Shown: piece by piece, positions 12,461 through 23,905 of the stretch
Numbering within the stretch: the stretch's first letter is position 1
Layout of the letters: the number at the start of each line of letters is the position of its first letter
Made by a program: the position numbers and the translations under genes
Notes under the pieces: model-generated
The model's database searches: none
Seen by the model: the letters and a program-made list of their open reading frames with translations, nothing else
What the model was told of the DNA's origin: nothing
From: Ochotona curzoniae
Lineage: Eukaryota > Chordata > Mammalia > Lagomorpha > Ochotonidae
Assembly (NCBI RefSeq): GCF_017591425.1
Contig: NW_024466004.1
Coordinates: 37,512,501 to 37,576,500 of the forward strand
Direction: 5' to 3'
Length of the DNA: 64,000 bases

Positions 12461-12820
12461 TGGGGCAGTATTGTGGTATAGCAGAATATGCCTACACTTG
12501 CCATACCAAAATCACATATAGGTGACAGTTCTAGACTCAGCTGTTCCACTTCCAATCCACCTTCCACCTCCTACTTAATGCACCTGGGAAAACAGCAGAA
12601 GATGGCCCAAGCTCTTGGTCCCCTGCACCCACATGAGAAATACATAAGAAACTTTGAGCTCCTAGCTTTTGCCTGACCTATCCCAGTTCTTGTAGCTATT
12701 TGGGAAGCGAATCAGAAAATGGAGTAAAGCCCAGGATGGGAATTTTCTTTTTCTCTCTCTTTTAATGCCCCATCTCTCTACATGTATAATTCTGCCTGTC
12801 AAATAAATAAAAAATAAATT
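12461..12820 (+). mobile_element. C-SINE, plus strand, old copy
   Basis: A degenerate C-SINE starting 'tggggcagtattgtggtatag', with 'gttctagactcagctgttccacttccaatcc', 'gggaaaacagcagaagatggcccaagctcttgg' and 'ggaagcgaatcagaaaatgg'. A pyrimidine block and an 'ctgcctgtcaaataaataaaaaataaa' tail follow. Many substitutions and lost CpGs indicate an old insertion. Confidence 0.85.
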
Positions 12821-14800
12821 TTCATTGTAAAACAAGGCTCAACTTGCATAGCACTTTGTAGAATATAAACTAATACATACCAGTCACCATTTTAAGTAGA
12901 CACGCTGGAAGTTTTATGAAGGCTGTACCTCCCCATTCATCTACTACCCTGCTGTAAATATTAACAAATAGTAAATTACAGTAAGATGTCTTTTTTTTGG
13001 TACCAAAATGAGAGATAAATTGAGATTGGTCAGGTAAAAGAAACTGCCTAAGCAAAGAACCGAAAACAAGGGGCCTTTAGAAGAAACGGCAGTCTCAGAG
13101 GCAAAAATCAGGTGAGTTGAGCCAAGAAGCTACAAGGTTACTAAAGGAGGATGAGAAGGGCACAAATGGCTCCGGGCAGTGGTGAGGAGCTGATCAAGAA
13201 GAGAACAAATCAGTTCTGGCCATATCAGCCAGTAACAAAGAGTTGAGTTTCATTAAATTTCCCCTATATTTTAAAATGCAGCTGAATATCGAAGATCAGG
13301 TTATATTTTGGTCCATTGCAGTGGAATACTCTACCTTCAATGTCAAGGAGATACTGATGGACACAACACGATCAGAAAGGGTAAAAGAAAGTAGGTATCA
13401 TAGGGAAGAATATTTTTAACTGGCAAAACTTAGAATTCTGAAACAGAAATCATTCCACTTATTTTTTGAGAGTTTGAAAGTTGTAGGTAGTCATCATGCA
13501 CACACATACACACATGCAAACCCCACACCACATCACACCACACCAAACTATTGCATGTTCCATTTCAGACTCATTGCAGCAGAAACCCTTTGTTTTTAAA
13601 AATGGTCACTCATCTTCACCATTACCAGAATGAGTATGACTTAACCAAAGCAGGTATTCACAATGCCTTCAAACAGCCACACTGTTCAAGGTCTAATCCC
13701 CTGGACTGAGACTAAATCCAGCCCTTTGATTTGTATCCTGCCTCTGCATTTACTTGAGAAAGCAGGGCAAGTGGAACAGTTTAGAGTTGCCAATCCTCAC
13801 TGAAACATGAAACTGACAACCCCCACATCTCTCCACTCCTTTCAGTATCCTTCCTTCTCTAGAAACACCACTTGGAGAACTCAGAGACAATCCTTTTTAC
13901 TCTGCTTAGTGCTCCCCACCCCCTGACAACCTTTCAGCAAACCTATCCCAGATTAATTGGCCCTAATACAGCGGTTCACAGCTGTATACAAGATGTTGGG
14001 GAGTGCAGCAGAGAAAGGGGTGATTGTGGTTGCCTGCACACTGTCATTGCGTTGTAAGAACAGACTTGCCTCCTTCAGAAATGGCATGATAATGGAATGT
14101 AATAGCAGAGCCTCTTGGCAATCAATGCCATAGTGGAAATAAGAGCACATCTCAGTGACAATAGCAAAGATGGAATGTGAAACAACAAAGCCCACTCTCT
14201 CTTGGCCAGAACTCTGGAGAGCAGCTCATTACTTTAACCTTTCCACCTTCTCTGGATGTACAATTAGAAACATGCATTTCCACAGGCATTAAATCTACTC
14301 ACTTGATCCACTTTGCCCTCATTAGAACACTCAATGAGCCCCAATTAGCTGAATGGTCATAAACAGATGTTTGTGTCTTTAGAAAACACAGAAAAGAACA
14401 TTCTTGGAGCCAAAAGAGAATGGAGAAGATCTGGCACATCCCAACTTATTAATTATCTGAAATATAGAGAGTTTTAGTTTTGACATGGGCTTGCAGTTTT
14501 TGTTTTGACAGCATAAACATGTGGACAAAAACATGGAGTTCTTATCAGAAATCAGAATCTTGTTTGGGTCCCAGAACTCTTTTTTTAAAAAAAAATTTAG
14601 TGAAATCTTTTAAATTGAAAACATTTGCAATTTGCCTGCATCCCTTATAAAAGAATTCAGAAAACATGGCAAGAGTAAGCCCATTTTCCTTCATGGTCAC
14701 ATGAAGAGCTGAGTAGAGGCTGCCCCTCCAGGGAATACTTGTGTTTGTTCCATATCACCACCCTCCATGGAATCCTTAGTTTCTTCAATTTCTTTTACTC
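12821..14800. other. Non-coding sequence; part may be conserved
   Basis: No gene is recognisable. 13495-13550 is a CA-rich low-complexity patch. 13960-14350 lacks any repeat and has enhancer-like words (gccatagtggaaataagagc, ccccaattagctgaatgg), so it may be a conserved non-coding element. That is a judgement from texture only. Confidence 0.4.
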
Positions 14801-14802
14801 AT

Positions 14803-15164
14803 ATCAGTTTCCTTTTTTAAAAAAAAGATTTATTTACTTTTATTGGAAAGTCAGATATACAGAGAGGAACAGAGGCAGAGAGGAAGATCTCCCATCTACT
14901 GATTCACTCCCTAAGTGGCCACAACAGCTAAAGCTGAGCTGAGCTGAAGCCAGGAGCCAGGAGCTTCTTCTGGGTCTTCCATGTTGGTGCAGGGTGCTAA
15001 GGCTTTGGACCATTCTCCACTGCTTTCCCAGGCCACAAGCAGGGAGATGGATGGGAAATGGAGCTGCCAGGACAAGAACTTGTACCCATATGGGATCCCA
15101 GCGTGTGCAAGGTGAGGATATTAGCCACTAAGCTGCCATGCTAGGCCCACATCAGCTTCCTTTT
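14803..15164 (-). mobile_element. C-SINE, minus strand, with target duplication
   Basis: A near full-length reversed C-SINE (body about 14817-15148). It has the tail complement 'aaaaaaagatttatttacttttattggaaagtcagatatac', the purine block, 'tttcccaggccacaagcaggg', 'acccatatgggatccca' and a head ending 'gctgccatgctaggccc'. Direct repeats at 14803-14816 and 15151-15164 match at 13 of 14 bases. It forms a close inverted pair with the next SINE. Confidence 0.92.
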
Positions 15165-15320
15165 ACCCGCAGGACTATATGCATATTGCTACCATTTACA
15201 AACTCAGGTAGTTTCCTTAACTGAACTTCCCTGTGACAGTGGACTCAGTTTTCTTTTCTTTTTTTTTTTTATATATAAAATTGCAGACAACTAAGTCAGT
15301 TAAAATACATGAATTGTTAA

Positions 15321-15682
15321 GAACAGTTCCTGACAGGGCCCAGCATAATAGCTCAGTGACTGAATGGCTAAATCCTTGCTTTGCACATGCCAGGATCCCA
15401 AATGGGTGCAGGTTCATGTCTTGGCTGCTCCACTTTCCATCCAGCTACCTGCTTATGGTTTGAAAAAGCAGTAGAGCATGGCTCAAACTTTGGGAACCTG
15501 CACCTGCATGGGAAACCCAGAAGAAACTCCTGGCTTCTAGTTTCAGATCGGCTCAGCTCCAGCTGTTGCAGCCACTTGGGAAGTAAACCAACAGATGGAA
15601 GATCTTTCTCTCTGTATCTCCTTCTCTCTGTGAATCTGCCTTTCAAATAAATAAATAAAAATAAATGGAACAGCTCCTGACA
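15321..15682 (+). mobile_element. C-SINE, plus strand, with 15-bp target duplication
   Basis: Full-length copy (body 15336-15667): head 'gggcccagcataatagctcagtgactgaatggctaaatcc', B-box side 'aatgggtgcaggttcatgtc', body, pyrimidine block, and tail 'ctgcctttcaaataaataaataaaaataaat'. Direct repeats at 15321-15335 and 15668-15682 match at 14 of 15 bases. Confidence 0.94.
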
Positions 15683-16690
15683 TACAAGAATTCAGTAAAT
15701 GTAGCCATCACTTGGTTCTTGTCATCATTATCTCCATCATTGTCACCAACATTACATAACCTGGCCTGGATTCTCTTTTTCCCAGGGAGTAGTTATTGCA
15801 ATGTATGTAGTCACCACTGAGAGCACAGTGTATAATAAAGATGGTTTGCAATAATTTTTATTCAGAGCACCATACCAACAATTTTTTTTTACAATTCTAC
15901 TGTGAAGTAAATAGTCGGCTGGACATAGGACTGAGAAGAGAAAATAGCAAAAAAAATCAATAATAGTCATCGTCCCTGACATCCTCAGTGTATAAAGGTG
16001 GGCATAGAGGTGGATGATAGAGGTGGATATGGAGAAAATAAATGAATACAGTACTGAAGGAAGAACAGTCACAGAGCAAGAACTCTATGCATTCCTAAGA
16101 CACAAAAGCAAGTTTTTTTTTAATATCTCAAATCTAGATTTCAACAAATTTCTCCCAGGGCCTTTTCCTGTTCTTGCCTTAATACATTTAGGTGACTGGG
16201 CAATGCCACACTATAGATTCCCTTTAAAGTTATGTTCTCAACCAAGTGTAATAATCTGTACTATTGCCAGGGGCTGTTTGCCAAATAATCAGTGATATAC
16301 TTCAGTGAACTGAACAACATTCCTGTTCTCATTAGGCTTTCATTCTAGAAAAGAAATACAAAGAATAAGCTGCTAAACAAATAGTGAAAATATCACTTCA
16401 AATAATGAAAAGGTTCATGAGTACAATAAAAGAGGATGGGTATAACGGGGTGTGGTAAGTCTGGGATCCTTAAATGAAGCATCCACAAACAGTCTCCCTG
16501 ACAAGGTGCTGTGTTTCTGATGCCTATGGGACAGAGAGAGACCCACGTGTGAAGATGCAGTGTGCTGGTAGGCAGAAACTGTGACAAAAAAAAAAAAGAC
16601 TTGAGAGGGTGTATTCCTTAGGAAGAAAAATCCAGACGGCCGAGAAGGAGGTGTAATACAAGATAGGGTTGAAAGAGTAAGATGTGACTA
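15683..16690. other. Non-coding sequence, nothing assigned
   Basis: About 1 kb without a recognisable gene or repeat. The minus-strand open frame of 106 codons at 15752-16072 is hydrophobic and AT-driven, with no identifiable domain; I do not call it a gene. A short direct repeat (tagaggtggat twice) lies near 16008-16030. Confidence 0.45.
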
Positions 16691-16693
16691 ATT

Positions 16694-17020
16694 GAAAAGG
16701 TCATTTTAAAGATTTATTTTATTTTTATTGGAAAGGCAGATTTACTGAGAGAAGGAGAGAGAAAGAGAAAGATCTTATGCAGTGGCCAGAGCTGAGCTGA
16801 TCCAAAGACAGGAACCAGCTGCTTCTTAATGGGTTTCACTCAGATTCAGGGTCCCAAGGCTTTGAGCCATTCCCTATTGTCTTCCCAGTCCACAAGCAGG
16901 AACCTGGTTGGTCAGGGGAGCAGCTGGGACATGAACCTGCAAACATATGGGATCCTGGAGCATTCAAGGTACGAATTTAGCCATTAGACTATCATACCAG
17001 GCCTGAAAATGGTCATTTTA
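16694..17020 (-). mobile_element. C-SINE, minus strand, with target duplication
   Basis: Reversed C-SINE (body about 16709-17004). The tail complement is 'aagatttattttatttttattggaaaggcagattta'. A shortened purine block leads into 'cagtggccagagctgagctgatcc', 'cccagtccacaagcaggaac' and a head ending 'ccattagactatcataccaggcc'. Direct repeats lie at 16694-16708 and 17005-17020, differing by one inserted base. A small internal deletion removes the 'cttcc.tctgctgattcactcc' segment. Confidence 0.9.
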
Positions 17021-17249
17021 GATTACAGAAAAGCATTTGGTTTTTATTCAAGGTGTAGTATAAGCCCATTGAAGAATTCTAAGCAGTAGGAGTGACTAGA
17101 TCAAATGCAGTTTTGTTTGTTTGTTTTTAGTTTGTATCTTTTTGGTTTGTCAAGTTTATCAGAAAAAAAGCAAATCTATCACAAACTCAATAAAAGCTAG
17201 ATAGATATTTGATTTTATCCAATGTAACTCCAACACACATTTTGTTTAT

Positions 17250-17580
17250 TTTTTTTTAAGGACTTGTTTAATTTACTCGGAAACTCAGAGTTACAGAGAG
17301 GAGGGAGAGATAGAGGGAGAGATCTTCAATATGCTGGTTCACTCCCAAAATGACTGCAATGGCCAGAGTTGCGTCTGTGCGAAGCTGGGAAGTAGGAATT
17401 TCTTCCAAGTCTGTCATGTGGGTGCCAGGGCCCAAGGACTTGGAGCAGCTTCATTGTTTTTCCAGGCCATAAGCAGAGAGTTGGAGCAGAAATGGAGCAG
17501 CTGGGGTACCAACGGGCACCCGTATGGGATACCAGCAACAGAAAGCTAAAGATTAGTCTGTTAAGTCACCTTGCCAGCCC
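17250..17580 (-). mobile_element. C-SINE, minus strand, old copy
   Basis: Reversed C-SINE beginning with a T-run and 'aaggacttgtttaatttactcgg'. The 'acagagaggagggagagatagagggagagatctt' purine block and 'ttttccaggccataagcagagagttgg' follow. The head side is 'cacccgtatgggataccagc', ending near 'caccttgccagcccc'. More diverged than its neighbours. Confidence 0.88.
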
Positions 17581-17584
17581 CTCA

Positions 17585-20435
17585 AATGCACGTTTTATCA
17601 TGAATACTATGGCTTCTATTTGAGGAATGGATTATTTGGATATGAGAGTAGAAACACAGATACCAGTGAAAAAGATGCTGGATTGATATTTAAAATAACT
17701 GGCTCCTAAAGTTTCTTGCAACTCAAGAAAACTCCATCTTTGGTCTTTTGGTTCATAATAGGCAATGAATATAAGACAGAATCCAGAAACAGAAGTTTTG
17801 GTATAAAATGAACAGTTAAGTCCACTTGGTGATAGGATTGCTTTAGCAACATCAGTTCTCTAAAGAGATCACAGAGACCTTGTAGCTTTGTGTCTTCAAA
17901 CCCTGAAATCTTGGTAGAGTTCTGTGACAAGACACTCATAATGGTGCAAGTGAACCAGTTATCAAGACTGGAAACCAAAAGACCTCTATATCTGACATTT
18001 TAACCTCAAGTATTACAAATGTGACACACAAATCTAGGTTGTATTAATTTTCTTCCACTCTAATTTATAAGCAATTTGTTGTTTTTTCCAAGTCTCTACT
18101 TCACTGTAACTTCAAACAAGAAACATATTTTGTAAGGCACACTGGACCCCTCCCCTGGTAGCAGATGATCTACATTACCAAGAAATGGCATCTGGCAAAC
18201 ATTATTGCCCTTGGTTAACAGCTGTTCAAATAAGAGTTAAAAGAGCTGTGAGGGGAGAGATAGAAATCAACTTAAATTCCTATTTTAACTATTGATTGAT
18301 TTGGTTTTATACTTACTTTTTAATAATCATTTGCATTAAGCAGATAGCAGATCTTTCTCTGATAAAGAGCTTAAGTTTTAAATTGATGTTTCCTTTTAAA
18401 TGTTCCACTCCCTGCCAAACAGGGCTTGGTTTCCTCAAGACACCAGCCTAAGCCTGGAACTTGGGTTATTCTAGAGGAAGACACTCAATATCCCTCACCC
18501 AGGCTCTATGATTTCTCTTCACCTTAGTAAAGCAGATTGTCCCTTGAACAAACTGCCTGCTTGAGAGCAAGGACAGCCGATATCTGCTAACGATTCATGT
18601 ACTTACTCAGAAACCCCAACAAAACATTTCATGTCGAAATTTAAAGAAATAAGAAATGAGACTAAGAACGAATTCTGCATTCTGTACTAATCTAACATAG
18701 TTTGAACTCACACATAGCTCACAGAGAGAGCTAAACCTTGAAGCTGAATAAATAGGAAGGCAATATCTGCATCACTTCCAACAGTGGCTCTTGGTGCCCT
18801 TATCCATCATGACATTCCTCTCCACCATTTTCCTAGCTTTCTTTGGCTACAGTAACCATGTGATCCAGATTAGGCAAATGGGACATAAGGAAGATATAAG
18901 TTTTGCGACAAAGGAACATCTGCAACAATGGTTTTGCTTTTCTGATAAAAAGGAACAGATGCAACTAACATCGCTGCCTTAGTTATCTCATATTCTTTCC
19001 AGCTTTATGCTTTGAATGTAAAGAGAGGCCTTCACCTTGGATATGCAAGGGAAGAACAAGAGGACCACAGAAATGCCAACCTAAGCTCTGATATTGTAAA
19101 ACAGCTGAACAAGGGTCAGCAATTGCCAACTTCTACACTTGCTATGAAAGTAAAGTCCTATTTGATTTGCACTACTTTGATTTGGTCTTCCTTGCTGGTA
19201 TAGCTTGTTCCACAGATAAAGTCCTTCTGCAGGCATAAATCGGACCTGACATCCTCAGAGAGCGCTCGCCCGTGAAAATAATCACACAACTTGTAAGCCA
19301 AAGTTTACTCTGTTTCTTGGCACCAAAGGCAGGTACTTGCTGTGCCAAATCTTGATTAGCAATTGTGCTGGGCAGGGTCCAGTCAGCATAAAATAGAGTC
19401 CATGTTAGGCACTTTGTAGGGAGGATTTGATATCAGGACATAGTTATAAAGGTATTCGGAAAGCTGAAAAATCAAACAACATGTGGTGAGCGGCCTTAGT
19501 TCCTAAGCAAGAAGATACCACCATCATTAAGAAACAGAGAAAGGGACAGTGGTTGTCCAGAGAGAGCTGAGACCGTCAAGGGAAAAGCAACTCTTTTTAA
19601 GACAGCACATTAGGCATGGCAAAGGCTGATTTAAAACCAGACAGCTAATTATTAACACAGACTTTTGCTGCTATTGATAGTGAGGTATACATCATATCCC
19701 AATGACTTTTTTAACCCATCCTTTGTCTGCAGCTCTTACACATCCTCCATTGAATTCACAATGATCACAAAATGTTCAGCACACAGGAGGACAAATATGG
19801 GTGTCTTCCCGAGATAAAAACAAACATTTTTCTTAATACTTTCAGTGCAAAAAATACAAGAAAGTTACTTCCTAAGCAATTGCAGGCTTGAGCTGTGGAA
19901 CAAAGATGATGAACAAATGAGCTAGAAGTGTAATTGCCATCCTAATGGACTTGATTACACTGACATCATCAGGAAAGAATTTTTTTCTCCACCTGATATT
20001 GCTTGTGTTCTTCTGTGTGCACATGAGAGACTTATCCTCCTGCTTTCTACCTCAGTGGAGACGAGGGCCAAGAGCTCAGCGATGAAATATATCAACAACA
20101 GAGCCCACAGATAGTTAAGTATCCTGAATTTGTAGTGCTGGAGAAAAATCTACACAGACTGCTTGATCAGTGCTTTAAAACCCGTGATTTGTTATAGAAG
20201 TAATGTCTCTCTATATAAATATATTATTAACTATTCAATTCTCCAGTTTATTTCTGTGACCTTACATATAAGCTCTCTGAGAAACAGACGTTTAACATCA
20301 GTTAAAATCTTTGTCATTTTGGAATGTTCAGTTCTTCATATGTTGCATTCACATAACTCTAATCTTTACAAAGTCAAGAGTCTCCCACAAAATTCTTTCT
20401 ACACCATGATTCTTTTTGGCTTGTTCATTTGTTAT
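17585..20435. other. Long non-coding stretch; weak LTR-like and conserved-like segments
   Basis: No gene is recognised. 18780-19230 vaguely resembles a MaLR LTR ('gtaaccatgtgatccagattaggcaaatgggacataagg'), but too weakly for a firm call. 19230-19990 has no repeat and contains clustered regulatory-type words: 'gagagcgctcgcccgtgaaaataatcacac', 'gattagcaattgtgctggg' and 'gacttgattacactgacatc'. It may be a conserved non-coding element. Confidence 0.4.
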
Positions 20436-20667
20436 TTTTAAAGACTTGTTTTAATTGTTTGAAAGTCAGAGTTAGAGAGAATGAGGGAGAGACAGATCTT
20501 TCATCCACTGATTGATTTCCCTACTGGCCACTAAGATCTGTGCTTTCTAAGGTGCATCAGTAGGGTACTGGATCAGAACTGGAGACACCAAGACTGAACA
20601 TGACACCCATGTGGGATGCCTGCATCACACACAGCAGCCTTATCTGCTACCCAATAATGCTGCCCCC
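20436..20667 (-). mobile_element. C-SINE, minus strand, internally deleted
   Basis: Reversed C-SINE with tail complement 'tttttaaagacttgttttaattgtttgaaagtcagagtta', a purine block and 'atccactgattgatttccctactgg'. The middle body ('cccaggccac') is missing. It resumes at 'cacccatgtgggatgcctgcatcac' and ends 'cccaataatgctgcccc'. Confidence 0.8.
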
Positions 20668-20839
20668 TTTTGTTTTACTTTTTCACCTTCCTCTGTGTGA
20701 CCTCATTCAAGTACCTGATGCCAAGTACTGTGTACCTTTTCTCCAAGATAAAGTCTTTCTTCCTTAAGTAAAACATATTCAACCAGATAACTCTCCTCAG
20801 CTTTTATCAACAATCCCCTTGAGAAATTTTGTGCTTTTC

Positions 20840-21146
20840 AATGATTGATTTATTTTCATTGCAAAGGCAGATTTACAGAGAGAAGTAGAAACAAAGAGAA
20901 AGATTTTACATCTGCTGGTTCATTCCCCAGACAGCCACAAAGGCCAAAGTTAAGCTGATTCAAAGCCAGGAATCAAGAGCCTCTTTCAAGTCCCCTGTGT
21001 GGACTTGGGCCATCTTCCACTGCTTCCCCAGGCAATGAGTAGAGAGCTGGATATGAAGTGGAACAGCCAGGACATGAACAACATCCATATGGGATGCCTG
21101 TTCTTGCTAGTAGAGGATTGGCCTGTTGAGCAACTAAGCCAGTCCT
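20840..21146 (-). mobile_element. C-SINE, minus strand
   Basis: Reversed C-SINE: 'attgatttattttcattgcaaaggcagatttacagagag', then 'acatctgctggttcattcccc', 'tgcttccccaggcaatgag' and 'catatgggatgcctg', ending 'gcaactaagccagtcc'. Moderately diverged. Confidence 0.88.
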
Positions 21147-21714
21147 GCAAAATCTTACACCCCAAACTAGACCAAAATATTAAAACTAGGCTTGATTATG
21201 CAGTTGTTGGGAAATCATATAGAGTGTGACAGGATTCACTTCTCATTTGGAATCTCAAACTTGGTAGGCTGTTTTGTTTTAAATAACATTAATTGATTGG
21301 AAACAGTATTTGTCAGGCAAAGGTTTCTATTAATGTAAATTTTACACTATTTTACATCTAGCATAACCTGTAATTTTCAATATTAACTATTTTCCAAAGT
21401 ATCATCATTCAGTAGTTGTGTTACTGCTTTTAGCACTACATATACATCTCAAAAATTGATTTTAGGACATGTTTTGAATCCTTTACTAGCCTGTAATTTG
21501 AATTTTTATTCTAAGTGGCTAACTCTTCTCTTGGCTGCCACTGCTCCAATGGTCACTCCTCTGTGGAAATAATTACTCAAGCAACCATCAGTCCATCCAA
21601 ATAAATTCACTTTTCCCATTTCTCCATATTTACAGGTGGGGAACCTTTTTTTTTCTGCTAAGGGCCATTTGGATGTTTATAACATCATTCAAGGGTCATA
21701 TAAAGTATGAAATT

Positions 21715-22071
21715 AAAACTTGGCCTTGGGCCTGGCAGTGTGGTCTAGCGGCTAAAAGTCGTCGCCTTGAACATGCCAGGATCCCTTATGGGCGCCAGTT
21801 CTAATCCCGGCAGCTCCACTTCCCATCCAACTCCCTGCTTGTGGCCTGGGAAAGCAGTTGAGGATGACCCTGCACCTGCCTGGGAGACCCAGAAGAGGTT
21901 CCTGGCTCCTGGCTTTGGATCGGCGCAGCACCGGCCTTTGCGGTCACTTGGGGAGTGAATCATCGGAGGAGAGGTTCTTTCTCTCTGTCTCTCCTCCTCT
22001 CTGTATATCTGACTTTGTAATAAAAAAAATAATAATAAGTCTTAAAAAAATAAATAAATAAAACTTGGCCT
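21715..22071 (+). mobile_element. C-SINE, plus strand, young, with perfect 12-bp target duplication
   Basis: Full-length copy (body 21727-22059) with head 'gggcctggcagtgtggtctagcggctaaaagtc', 'gggcgccagttctaatcccgg', 'cttgtggcctgggaaagcagttgagg', and the 'ctgactttgtaataaaa' type of 3' end followed by A-rich tail. Direct repeats (aaaacttggcct) lie at 21715-21726 and 22060-22071. It inserted exactly at the left edge of the L1 3' end that follows. Confidence 0.94.
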
Positions 22072-23298
22072 GGCAGGGAGGGGAATCCCAGAGTGGAGCA
22101 GGTGGACGGGAGGAGGCTGTATCTCAATCCTGGAGACTCCTGGATCCTCACCAAGGACTATCAGTATGGGCATCAAGGACTACACCTCAACTGCCAAAGA
22201 GACCACGGAGAATTGGAGTGCCTTCGCAGGCTGAGAACTCTGAGGTCACCCACCCCCATGTGGATCTCTCACATGGGATGGAAGAAGTCCAAATCCTTCC
22301 TCACAGGGTCCAATGTCATCGGAACAATAGCCAGGAGCCCTGAGCAGTCTGCAGAAACAGAACAGTAAACGCCCTTCGGGAATAGAGAAAGGAACTTTCT
22401 CTGGTCCTTACTTAGTTCCAACCATGGATTCCCCACCCTCTCCTGCAATAATTATCAGGGTCGACCAGGAGCCCCCAAAAAACAAAACAAAACAAAAAAT
22501 AAACAACAAAAAATTAGAATAGATAGACAGAGAACAACAAGAAAAGCTTAGAACCAGACAGGATATGGTCAGCTTGGACTCCCATATACCTTACTAGGTC
22601 GGACAAGAAAATTAGTTACTCCTAACTGGGCTATTGAAGATTTCTCTGCACACCCCTCCTAAAACTGTTCTGTGCCTCAACTGTTGACATATACCTTGTT
22701 AAATTTATAAGCCAGTTTGGACTATCCTAAAATCTGCAATTCAGTAAAAATTATGCTTCAATACAATAAACAGCTAAATACAAAAATGAAAATAGACACA
22801 AGACAGCTGAATAGTATCCTATAGCCATTTTAAGGTGTATAGAAGCTGGTTGTATATAAACTAAAATTGAAATGTTAATGAAGTAGTCACAGGATGTGGT
22901 TAAGAACTTGCATTTTCTAACATATCAGTCACTCAATACCATGTCAATTAACCCCATAACGTTGTAAATTGTTGTTGATGTTATGTTATGACTTTTAATT
23001 GGTCAGAACGATATTCTGCCAGCTCTGTTTTCAGATCAGACATGGTCTCCCCAAGAAACCGTTGAATTTATCTGGATAATAAGATGCTGGACTCTATGCA
23101 TGGTACATCCTTGCAATGAAAGAAACAAGACTGGATTTGAACTGCAATACTGCAATAAGGTGGAGCAATCCACCATGGGGGGAGGGGTTGGGGCAACCTC
23201 AGAGCCTATGAAATGATGTGATAAAATGAAATGCAATAAAAAAATACTTTGATCACATAAAAAAAAAAAAAGAAATAAAAAGGGGAAAAAAAACCCAA
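22072..23298 (+). mobile_element. L1 3' end, 5'-truncated, ~1.2 kb
   Basis: Lagomorph-type L1 3' UTR. The upstream half has 'gtctgcagaaacagaacagtaaa' and an A-rich stretch at 22477-22560. 22980-23235 carries 'gttatgttatgacttttaattgg', 'ctccccaagaaaccgttgaatttatctgg', 'taagatgctggactctatgcatgg', a G-rich run at 23177-23193 and the terminus 'gagcctatgaaatgatgtgataaaatgaaatgcaataaaa', then A-rich tail to about 23298. A short candidate target duplication (ttggcctg) lies at 22065-22072 and 23299-23306. No ORF2 is left. Confidence 0.82.
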
Positions 23299-23580
23299 TT
23301 GGCCTGCTAACACATTTCTTGAATTTTGAGTCTCACCTGCGGTTTCCATGGCATAACAAGACCAAATGATTCTTCAGGCCTCATATACAGCCCATAGGCC
23401 AGTCAATCCCCTCTCATACATGCTGAAATTCTTATCTCCTAGCTTAGAAACCAAGAAAACTTTTGGTACACAGCTACAACCTCAGCAGTAGTAATATTAT
23501 TAAGGATGCGTCACGCAACTTCTAAACAGTTGATACCCCTCTTGGGAAATTATTCAATTACATGAAATTAAGAAAAATAG

Positions 23581-23905
23581 TGGGCCCAGCATGGTAACCT
23601 AGCAGCCAAAGTCCTCGCCGCCTTGCATGTGTCAGGATCCCATATGGGAGCCAGTTTTAATCCTGGCAACTCAGTTTCCCATCCAGCTCCCTGCTTGTAG
23701 CCTGGAAAAGCAGTAGAGAATGGCCCAAAACATTGGGACCCTACATGCATGTAGGAGACCAGGAGGAGTCTCCACGCTCCTGGATTTGAATCATCTCAGT
23801 TCTGGCCAGTGAGGCCACTTGGGGAGAGAACCAGCAGATGGAAGATCTTTCTTTCTGTTCCTCCTTTTCCCTGCACATCTGCCTTTCCAATAAAAAGGAA
23901 TAAAT
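23581..23905 (+). mobile_element. C-SINE, plus strand
   Basis: Head 'gggcccagcatggtaacctagcagccaaagtcctcgcc', 'cccatatgggagccagttttaatcctgg', 'cttgtagcctggaaaagcagtagag', 'ccagcagatggaagatc' and tail 'ctgcctttccaataaaaaggaataaatg'. I see no clear target duplication. Confidence 0.92.

Larger units (their letters stand above)
21633..23412. mobile_element. Old hAT-like DNA element split by an L1 and a SINE
   Basis: The left part, 21633-21726, reads 'acaggtggggaacc' then 'ctaagggccatttggatgtttataacatcattcaaggg', a pattern I associate with an old mammalian DNA-transposon-like repeat. After the L1 insertion the element appears to resume at 23299 ('ttggcctgctaacacattt') and to end near 23412 ('ataggccagtcaatccccT'). 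Its reverse complement resembles the left terminus, so these may be degenerate terminal inverted repeats. Family assignment is from memory and tentative. Confidence 0.5.

Noticed and set aside
15752..16072. 106-codon minus-strand open frame
   Set aside because: Hydrophobic and AT-driven, with no domain, signal or splice context that supports a gene.
18780..19230. Possible MaLR LTR
   Set aside because: A few phrases look MLT1-like, but neither terminus could be found; left unassigned.
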